From the NCBI GenBank assembly GCA_017502265.1, contig JAFVVI010000006.1, positions 1 through 64,000 on the forward strand: a stretch of 64,000 bases of DNA. The letters are read 5' to 3'. The position numbers were made by a program, and so were the translations under genes. Shown here piece after piece: positions 58,328 through 64,000 of the stretch (its first letter is position 1; every line of letters starts with the position of its first letter). This DNA comes from Oscillospiraceae bacterium. Lineage in GTDB: Bacteria > Bacillota > Clostridia > Oscillospirales > Oscillospiraceae. A model generated the notes under the pieces. It worked only from the letters and a program-made list of their open reading frames with translations. It was not told the origin of the DNA and did no database searches.

Positions 58328-59686
58328 ATGAATATCATCATTGCAGGCGCCGGTAAGGTAGGCAAGGTATTGGTCCGTCAGCTCACCGCCGAGGGACACA
58401 ATCTGACCATCATCGACCAGAACAGCCATACTTTGGAAGGTCTGGTAGTCAAGCACGATGCCATCGGCGTACAGGGTAACTGCGCGGCCAAGTCGGTGCT
58501 GGAGCAGGCTGATGTGCAAACTGCCGATCTTGTCATCGCCGCCACCAATGCCGACGAGGTGAATCTTCTGTGCTGCCTCACCGCCCACGGCATTAACCCC
58601 AACATCCATACCATCGCCCGGATTCGCGACCCGGAATACACCGAGCAGATCATGACCATGCGGCAGACCTTCCCCCTGTCTTTGACAGTCAACCCCGAAA
58701 AGCTGGCCGCTATGGAAATTGAGCGACTGCTGAAATTCCCCGGCTTTCTCCGTCGGGAATCTTTTGCCAAGGGCCGTTCCGAAATTGTGGAACTGCGTAT
58801 CGACAGCAAGAGCAAGCTGAAAAATGTGGCGCTGATGGATATGACGGGTGTGGTCAAGTGCCGGGTACTGGTTTGCGCCGTTCTCCGGGATGGGCAGGCC
58901 GTTGCCCCCAGCGGTAATTTCGTGCTGCAGGAGGGTGACCGGATCTTTGTTACCGCGCCTACCTCCACCCTGGCCGTGCTGCTGAAAAACTTGGATATCA
59001 CCACCCGTCGAGTCCGCAGAGTGCTCCTGTGCGGCGGCGGCCGGGTCAGCTTTTATTTAGCAGGTCTTTTGGAAAAGGACCGGATCTCCGTACAGCTTTT
59101 GGAGAAGGACCGGAATCGGTGTCTGGCATTGGCCGAGGCCCTGCCGGAAACTGCCGTTGTCCAAGGAGATTGCAGCAATCAATCGACTCTGGACGATCTG
59201 GGTATCAACCTGTGTGACGCAGTAATCTCTCTGACCGGCCTGGACGAGACCAATATGATCGTATCTCTGTACGCGGCAAACCAGGGTGTTGGTCAGACCA
59301 TCACCAAGCTCAGCCGGGAAGAGAGTATCAGCATCGCCAACTCTATGAATTTAGGCAGTATCATCAGCCCCAAGGAGCTGTGCAGTAATGTGATCGTCCG
59401 CTATGTACGGGCTATGCAGAATCAGACCGGCGCGGCAGTCTCCGTCCACGCCATTGCCGACGGCCAGGCTGAAGCAGTAGAGTTCCAGGTAGACGCCGGT
59501 ACGCCTAACTGTGATGTTCCCTTGAAAGAGTTGAAACTCAAGCAGGGCGTGCTGATCGCCGGCATCGTCCACGGTATGCAATCGGAAGTGCCGGGCGGCG
59601 AGTCCCGTTTTGTCCCCGGGGATCGGGTGGTTGTGGTCACCGGCCGGCGGGGTATGCTCCAGCAGTTAGGCGATATCTTCGCATAA
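58328..59686 (+). CDS. trkA: Trk system potassium regulator TrkA
   Basis: 452 aa made of two RCK units: MNIIIAGAGKVGKVLVRQL (1-19) and RRVLLCGGGRVSFYLAGLLEKD (near 230-251), each with a Rossmann NAD(H)-binding loop and a following TrkA-C domain. TrkA gates the TrkH channel at the cytoplasmic face in response to nucleotides. The start 58328 follows GGGGGT. trkH begins 12 nt after its stop. Confidence 0.95.
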   Translation: MNIIIAGAGKVGKVLVRQLTAEGHNLTIIDQNSHTLEGLVVKHDAIGVQGNCAAKSVLEQADVQTADLVIAATNADEVNLLCCLTAHGINPNIHTIARIRDPEYTEQIMTMRQTFPLSLTVNPEKLAAMEIERLLKFPGFLRRESFAKGRSEIVELRIDSKSKLKNVALMDMTGVVKCRVLVCAVLRDGQAVAPSGNFVLQEGDRIFVTAPTSTLAVLLKNLDITTRRVRRVLLCGGGRVSFYLAGLLEKDRISVQLLEKDRNRCLALAEALPETAVVQGDCSNQSTLDDLGINLCDAVISLTGLDETNMIVSLYAANQGVGQTITKLSREESISIANSMNLGSIISPKELCSNVIVRYVRAMQNQTGAAVSVHAIADGQAEAVEFQVDAGTPNCDVPLKELKLKQGVLIAGIVHGMQSEVPGGESRFVPGDRVVVVTGRRGMLQQLGDIFA

Positions 59687-59698
59687 AGAGGCGCGTCT

Positions 59699-61150
59699 AT
59701 GAACATAAAAATGATGGGGCGGTTTATCGCCCAGATTATTGCCATTGAGGCAGCTTTTATGATCCCGGCGCTGTTTATCAGCCTTGGCTACGGCGAGTGG
59801 CCCGGGGTAAAGGCCTTCGGCATCACCATCGGTATTATGATCCTGTTGGCAGCAGGTATGTTCCTGCTGTGCCGGAAGGCCGGCAGACTGTTTGGCGCCC
59901 GGGAGGGTTTTGTCTGCGTTGCCCTGAGCTGGATTGTCATGAGTCTTTTGGGCGCGCTGCCCCTGGTACTGTGCGGACAAGTGCCCCGCTACATTGACGC
60001 CCTGTTTGAGATCGTCTCCGGCTTTACCACCACCGGCGCATCGGTGATCGCCGACGTGGAGGGCCTGTACCGGGGCATACTCTACTGGCGCAGCTTTACC
60101 CACTGGGTAGGCGGCATGGGCGTGCTGGTATTTCTGCTGGCAGTGCTGCCCACAGGCAACGGCGCCGGCTTTACCATGCATCTGCTCCGGGCGGAAAGCC
60201 CCGGCCCGGATGTGGGCAAACTGGTGCCGAAAATGCGCCAGACCGCGCTGATCCTGTACTGCATCTACATTGTCCTTACCATTATCAATTTTATCTTCCT
60301 GCTATCAGGCAAGATGCATTGGCTCCACGCCCTGTGTACCGCCTTCGGCACTGCAGGCACCGGCGGCTTCGGCACATTGAATACTTCCTTGGCAGAGGTC
60401 AGCCCTTACATTCAGAATGTGACCACGGTGTTTATGTTCCTGTTCGGCATCAATTTCAGCTGCTTCTATCTTCTGCTGCTGGGCAAGCTGCGCAGTATTT
60501 TGAAAGATGAGGAGCTGCGGCTGTATGTGTGCCTGGCGATCGCCTGTGTTGTGAGCCTAGTGCTTGCCATCCGTCCTTTGTACGGCACATTGGAGGAGAC
60601 CATCCGCCACGCGGCGTTCCAGGTATCCTCCATTATGACCACCACCGGCTTCTCCACTACGGATTTTGACCTGTGGCCCAGCTTTGCCAAGGGTATTTTG
60701 CTGCTGCTGATGGTGGTGGGCGCCTGCGCCGGTTCTACCGGCGGCGGTCTGAAGTGCATCCGGGTGCTGCTTTTATTTAAGGTCCTGGGTCGGAATATCC
60801 GCCAGATCCTCAACCCCCGGAATGTATTGGTTGTCCGCAGCAACGGCAAAGTGGTGGACGAAAAGGTTCTTAGTAACACCAACGCCTACTTTGCCGCATA
60901 TATGATTATTTTGGTGCTGGGCACTTTGATCCTGTCGTTGGACGGCTTCAGTGTGGAGACCAATCTGTCCGCCGCGCTGGCCACATTCAACAACATAGGC
61001 CCCGGCCTGGGCGCAGTTGGTCCTACCTGCAACTTTGCCGCTTACAGCGATCTGTCCAAGGTGACCATGTGTCTGATGATGCTTGCCGGCCGGTTGGAGA
61101 TCTTCCCCCTGCTGGTGCTGTTCTCCCGCAGCACCTGGACGAGAAAATAA
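59699..61150 (+). CDS. trkH: TrkH/KtrB family potassium channel subunit
   Basis: 483 aa with four membrane-pore-membrane repeats. The four filter loops can be read: GFTTTGASV, GTAGTGGFG, MTTTGFSTTDFD and NNIGPGLGAVGP, each with its conserved Gly. It takes up K+ together with TrkA, encoded 12 nt upstream in the same operon. RBS AAAGAGG. The hairpin after its stop is shared with the convergent dtxR-type gene. Confidence 0.95.
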   Translation: MNIKMMGRFIAQIIAIEAAFMIPALFISLGYGEWPGVKAFGITIGIMILLAAGMFLLCRKAGRLFGAREGFVCVALSWIVMSLLGALPLVLCGQVPRYIDALFEIVSGFTTTGASVIADVEGLYRGILYWRSFTHWVGGMGVLVFLLAVLPTGNGAGFTMHLLRAESPGPDVGKLVPKMRQTALILYCIYIVLTIINFIFLLSGKMHWLHALCTAFGTAGTGGFGTLNTSLAEVSPYIQNVTTVFMFLFGINFSCFYLLLLGKLRSILKDEELRLYVCLAIACVVSLVLAIRPLYGTLEETIRHAAFQVSSIMTTTGFSTTDFDLWPSFAKGILLLLMVVGACAGSTGGGLKCIRVLLLFKVLGRNIRQILNPRNVLVVRSNGKVVDEKVLSNTNAYFAAYMIILVLGTLILSLDGFSVETNLSAALATFNNIGPGLGAVGPTCNFAAYSDLSKVTMCLMMLAGRLEIFPLLVLFSRSTWTRK

Positions 61151-61151
61151 G

Positions 61152-61189
61152 AAAGAACCTGTTTGACAAAAGTCAAACAGGTTCTTTTT
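61152..61189. terminator. Terminator of trkH overlapping the next gene's end
   Basis: A 16-bp perfect stem AAAGAACCTGTTTGAC / GTCAAACAGGTTCTTT with an AAAA-type loop and T-runs both ways. The stop codon and last codons of the convergent regulator gene (61,173 on) lie within it. Confidence 0.92.
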
Positions 61190-61553
61190 CATGCGCCTTG
61201 ATATGCTTTTTGATCGCTTCAAAGGATTCATCGCTGATGGCATGCTCTAACTTGCAGGCGTCCTCCAGCGCGGTGGCCTCGCTGACACCCAGCGTTATTA
61301 AAAGGCGGGTCAGCAGGGTATGGCGCTCATAGATTTTCTCCGCCACTGCAAGACCGGTCTCGGTCAGGGTAATGGCACCGTCCGGGGCGATCTCGATAAA
61401 TCCGCCGTTTTTCAGAAGGCCCATCGCCCGGCTGATGCTGGGCTTGGAATAACCCATATGCTCCGCCACATCCACAGAACGCACATATTTCTTTTCCTGC
61501 AGCAAGACATGGATTGTCTCCAGATACATCTCGCCGGATTCCTGAATTCGCAT
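61173..61553 (-). CDS. DtxR family metal-dependent regulator, iron-type site, short form
   Basis: 126 aa: winged HTH (1-65, VDVAEHMGYSKPSISRAMGLLKNGGFI) and dimer domain (70-126). EMYLETI at the N-terminus and DACKLEHAISDE near 97-108 copy the DtxR/IdeR primary site with Met10 and Cys102; MntR proteins have Asp and Glu at these places. It has no C-terminal SH3 domain, so it is MntR-sized with an iron-like site. It should repress metal uptake genes when Fe(II) or Mn(II) is bound; no such gene adjoins. RBS GGAGG. Confidence 0.88.
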   Translation of the reverse strand: MRIQESGEMYLETIHVLLQEKKYVRSVDVAEHMGYSKPSISRAMGLLKNGGFIEIAPDGAITLTETGLAVAEKIYERHTLLTRLLITLGVSEATALEDACKLEHAISDESFEAIKKHIKAHEKEPV

Positions 61554-61584
61554 ACAGGCCCTCCTGTGTAATGAGATTTGTTAC

Positions 61585-61613
61585 AGTATATCACAGGCAG
61601 GCAAATTTTGCAA
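61585..61613 (-). promoter_or_regulatory. Promoter of the DtxR-type gene
   Basis: Minus strand TTGCAA (61608-61613), 17-nt spacer, TATACT (61585-61590). Confidence 0.7.
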
Positions 61614-61621
61614 ATATGGAA

Positions 61622-61649
61622 TGCCAATGACCCCGAAGGATCATTGGCA
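61622..61649 (-). terminator. Terminator of the spore protein gene
   Basis: TGCCAATGA / TCATTGGCA stem with CC/GG inner pairs and a CGAA-type loop, 7 nt past the stop codon; the T-run is poor. Confidence 0.65.
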
Positions 61650-61656
61650 CTGGGGA

Positions 61657-61851
61657 TTACTGCATGCCCTGCTCGTAAGCCTCGATCATCTTCTTGACCA
61701 TCTGGCCGCCGACGGAGCCAGCCTCACGGCTGGTCAGGTGACCGTTGTAACCGTTGGTCAGGTTCACGCCAACCTCGGAAGCAGCCTGCATCTTGAAGCG
61801 GTCCATAGCTTCCCGTGCCTGGGGAATGTTGATCTGATTGTTGTTCTTCAT
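61657..61851 (-). CDS. Alpha/beta-type small acid-soluble spore protein
   Basis: A 64-aa protein: FKMQAASEVGVNL near 19-31 and LTSREAGSVGGQMVKKMIEAYE near 39-60 are the two conserved halves of alpha/beta SASPs, which coat and protect spore DNA. The germination-protease site, normally Glu followed by Ile/Phe-Ala-Ser-Glu, reads Gln-Ala-Ala-Ser-Glu. ATG 61851 follows AAAGGAG; the longer reading upstream is not coding-like. Expected to be made in the forespore under sigma-G, but I cannot point to a sure sigma-G promoter. Confidence 0.93.
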   Translation of the reverse strand: MKNNNQINIPQAREAMDRFKMQAASEVGVNLTNGYNGHLTSREAGSVGGQMVKKMIEAYEQGMQ

Positions 61852-62022
61852 AGCTTTTCTCTCCTTTTTTGCACATACTTTTCGTATGCCTTGCTTTCTT
61901 GGAAAGATCAAATACTTTCCGAAGAAAGCATTTTTTCTTTCCGCAACCATAGCTTTGCCTTTTCAGGAGAAAATATAAATGTTTCTTTTCGGAAATCGAC
62001 ACAAATTTTGGAAACACAGAAG

Positions 62023-62958
62023 TCAAAGGATTTCCTCTGCTGCCGCTTTCAATCCCCGCATGTATCGGAGAGATTCTTTGATGGGGTAGCGTTTCAGATC
62101 CAGATATTCGTTATAGTATTTTTGAAACGCAGATTGTTCCGGGCTGTCAGTGCCCCGGGAAAGCGCATTCATAAATTCTGTGGGCGTCATTCCCGTGTAT
62201 CTTTTAAACACGCGGTTAAAGTAGGATGCGTTGGCATATCCAAATTGGTCAGCCAGCTCACAGATGGGAAAGTCCTTGCTGTAGCCATTATATTGCAATG
62301 TGATCAGTGTTTCACGGATTCTGTGGTAGTTGAAATACTCGGATATAGTAATGCCGGTTTCACGGCGAAAGGCGGTACACAGATAGGTTTTATTGAAGCC
62401 CAAAGACTGGGCAAGGCTGGAAAGATCATATTTTCTATCACTATCTTTTTCCACATGGCAAAGGATACGCCGGACCAAGGCCGAATACCCGCTGGTATCC
62501 ACATACCCAGCGGATTCTTCCGCTGAACTGGGCTTGCCCGTCAGAAAGGAAAACAGGATCGTACACAAGAAAGCATCCACGCAGGATATGCACAATGGAT
62601 CAACACTCTTATAGTGCATACAGATATACGAAAAAAGGGGTTCCAAATGGGAGGCGCCGTGCAATACAAGGACCTTTTTTGTGTCGAGAAGTAATTGCAG
62701 CTCCGGATCCAGTATGCGGAACATAACCTCATACTGTGTGCACAGATTGTGGGCGTCCTCTGGCACGGCATGGACCACGCCGGGAGGAAGCAAGATCAAA
62801 GAACCCTCCGCCAATGGGTAGTCCAGTTTGTCGGCGCGAAAGACGAGCTGGCCCCTGTGGACATAGGCCAGGTGAAAGAAATCGTGGCAGTGGGGTTGCA
62901 GCGCCCAACCGGCTGGGAGCTCCGTTTCTCCGCTCCATACAAATTGCATTTTTCCCAT
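62023..62958 (-). CDS. AraC family transcriptional regulator with cupin sensor
   Basis: 311 aa. N-terminal cupin (10-120): GWALQPHCHDFFHLAYVHRGQLVFRADKLDYPLAEGSLILLPPGVVHAVPE with His residues for a ligand or metal. C-terminal double HTH (about 195-290): LSSLAQSLGFNKTYLCTAFRRETGITISEYFNYHRI and ICELADQFGYANASYFNRVFKRYTGMTPTEFM. The start 62958 has GGAGG 5 nt upstream. It is divergent from the EamA transporter and probably regulates it in response to a small molecule. Confidence 0.93.
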   Translation of the reverse strand: MGKMQFVWSGETELPAGWALQPHCHDFFHLAYVHRGQLVFRADKLDYPLAEGSLILLPPGVVHAVPEDAHNLCTQYEVMFRILDPELQLLLDTKKVLVLHGASHLEPLFSYICMHYKSVDPLCISCVDAFLCTILFSFLTGKPSSAEESAGYVDTSGYSALVRRILCHVEKDSDRKYDLSSLAQSLGFNKTYLCTAFRRETGITISEYFNYHRIRETLITLQYNGYSKDFPICELADQFGYANASYFNRVFKRYTGMTPTEFMNALSRGTDSPEQSAFQKYYNEYLDLKRYPIKESLRYMRGLKAAAEEIL

Positions 62959-63291
62959 ACGCACCTCCAACACATAACAGTTCGCCGTTATTGTATCACA
63001 ACTTCTGTCCGCTGGGAATAGAAATCACCAAAGAATAGTCCTATATTCTGTTTTTTAATTAGGTAAATTGCAGAAAATTTACAGGATAGCGCTTTGAAAT
63101 GCCGTTTTTTTGCAAAAATAGCGCAAAAAACGGATTTGCAGATAAAGAAACGCCTGTAATCAACATCAACGGCAAGCAAATATAGGAGTATGCGCAAGCA
63201 GAACACGCTATTGCTTTTTAGACCTCGATGGAATAAAGTGGTTGTCAAGAGAAGTCGAAATACTTATATCAACAAAAGTGAGGTTTTAGCT
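62959..63291. other. Intergenic region between araC-type and eamA genes
   Basis: No gene seen in these 333 bp. It holds an inverted repeat CCGTTTTTT...AAAAAACGG (63,102-63,133), several TTTGCA/TGCAAA blocks that could be operator half-sites, and the transporter promoter. A minus-strand open frame of 86 codons has no ribosome site or family features. Confidence 0.6.
63242..63270 (+). promoter_or_regulatory. Promoter of the EamA transporter gene
   Basis: TTGTCA (63242-63247), 17-nt spacer, TATATC (63265-63270), 21 bp ahead of the TTG start. Confidence 0.65.
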
Positions 63292-64000
63292 TTGAATCGT
63301 AAACGCATCAATATTGGCTATTTGTATGCCATAGCCGTGGGTGTTATCTGCGGTATTATTCCCGTTATCATTCAAAAGGTTCTGACCCAGGATCCGATCC
63401 CCCGGGCAACCGCGCTCTTTATCAAATTTGCCGGATCTGCCCTGATTTTATTGCCTTTTACGGCGCCTAAGATAAAAAAGGTGCAGATTCCCCAAGGTTT
63501 TGGCTGGAAACTGCCGGTCGCTACCCTTTTCTATGTGGCCACACTTGTTTTCCTGTATGAATCCTACCGTTATATTCCCACAGGCATTGGTGTTTCTTTG
63601 CAGTATACCTTTCCTCTGTTTACCATGGGTTTCAGCGTTTTGTTCTTCGGTTTCCGCTGCACGAAGCAAAGTGTTGTGGCAATGGTCCTTTCGCTGGTAG
63701 GTGCGATGCTTTTGAGCAGCGGCACCATAACCTCCGATCGCGCGTACATCGGAATCATTCTGGGAATCGGATGCGCAGTTGCCTATGCAGCCTACTTTTT
63801 ATGGGTGGAACACCAGAAATTGGCAGCTATGGACACCACGGTATTTGTTGCCCTAAAAACCTGCTTATCGGCAGTCTTTTTGTTCATCTATATCCTGGTG
63901 ACTAAGCAACTGACCTTCTCCATATCGTTCCAAACGCTTCTGGGACTGTTGCTCAGCGGCGGATGCACAATCCTTGCCAGCATCTTCCTGACACTGGCAA
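63292..64000 (+). CDS. EamA/DMT family transporter, 3' end outside window
   Basis: An open frame of 236 codons from TTG 63292 to the window end, with seven or so hydrophobic spans. It starts LNRKRINIGYLYAIAVGVIC (L read as Met), has RYIPTGIGVSLQYTFPLFTMGF near 98-119 and YIGIILGIGCAVAYAAYFLWVEH near 149-171: the EamA repeat pattern of drug/metabolite exporters. No ATG occurs before residue 112, and a TAG precedes the TTG, with GTGAGG 7 nt upstream, so TTG is the likely start. Substrate unknown; probably under the divergent AraC protein. Confidence 0.85.
   Translation, partial: MNRKRINIGYLYAIAVGVICGIIPVIIQKVLTQDPIPRATALFIKFAGSALILLPFTAPKIKKVQIPQGFGWKLPVATLFYVATLVFLYESYRYIPTGIGVSLQYTFPLFTMGFSVLFFGFRCTKQSVVAMVLSLVGAMLLSSGTITSDRAYIGIILGIGCAVAYAAYFLWVEHQKLAAMDTTVFVALKTCLSAVFLFIYILVTKQLTFSISFQTLLGLLLSGGCTILASIFLTLA

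Noticed and set aside
62988..63248. 86-codon minus-strand open frame between araC-type and eamA genes
   Set aside because: AT-rich promoter region, no ribosome site, Phe/Leu/Ile/Lys composition of non-coding DNA.

Overview
The window reads as chromosomal DNA from a spore-forming, moderately GC-rich Clostridia, most like a gut Oscillospiraceae-type organism. The signs are a SpoIIE homologue, an alpha/beta-type small acid-soluble spore protein, PPi-dependent phosphofructokinase, AGGAGG ribosome binding sites, consensus sigma-A promoters and the palindromic repeats. The taxonomy is inferred; no rRNA is present.

Layout. 1-2.6 kb: two tRNA genes (Met partial, Glu), tspO, a DUF362 gene with a Cys-rich partner, and a small DUF559 nuclease gene bounded by long hairpin-forming inverted repeats. 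2.6-12.8 kb: housekeeping genes (pfp, fba, spoIIE, CYTH, a DnaQ-like exonuclease, an aminotransferase, a DUF2207 membrane protein, an RluA-type pseudouridine synthase). 12.8-18.5 kb: hisS, a methylglyoxal-synthase-like gene that lacks key catalytic residues, minD, a tetrahydrofolate riboswitch in front of folT-folC, then a His-rich protein and a CooT-type nickel protein. 18.5-25 kb: MATE exporter, nagB, citrate-type transporter with a divergent LysR regulator, thrH, a SanA/YdcF protein.

25.2-49.8 kb: one 23-gene, minus-strand surface-glycan locus of the Wzx/Wzy type. Read in its own direction it runs DegT aminotransferase, initiating sugar transferase, nucleotide-sugar dehydrogenase, glycosyltransferases, LicD, an IspD/TarI-like cytidylyltransferase, a Wzy-like polymerase, a second LicD with a LicC-like nucleotidyltransferase, a CE4-like protein, flippase, the capE-capF-capG set for UDP-N-acetyl-L-fucosamine, and a PF14907 nucleotidyltransferase. 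Several blocks are visibly AT-rich, which suggests a mosaic.

49.8-53.3 kb: a scarred integration hotspot next to the 3' end of guaA. It holds a decayed DEAD/DEAH helicase, a C-terminal fragment of a tyrosine recombinase, two nearly identical direct repeats of about 180 bp built from guaA 3'-end sequence plus the guaA terminator, a degenerate third hairpin, and between the repeats one sortase-type surface protein. A matching guaA-end core lies just beyond the far end of the glycan locus (25,183), so the whole locus may have arrived, or been rebuilt, through this site.

53.3-64 kb: guaA (only the ATP-pyrophosphatase half), GNAT, DUF2156, mgtE, an ECF S-component, trkA-trkH, a short DtxR-type regulator, the spore protein gene, an AraC regulator and the start of an EamA transporter that begins with TTG and runs off the window.

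How the genes work together: the folate riboswitch probably controls uptake and polyglutamylation together; trkA-trkH and mgtE supply K+ and Mg2+; the glycan locus contains precursor synthesis, assembly, phospho-decoration, export and polymerisation, but no chain-length or LCP attachment gene is visible here. Only motifs and base pairing read by eye were used; no database search was run.
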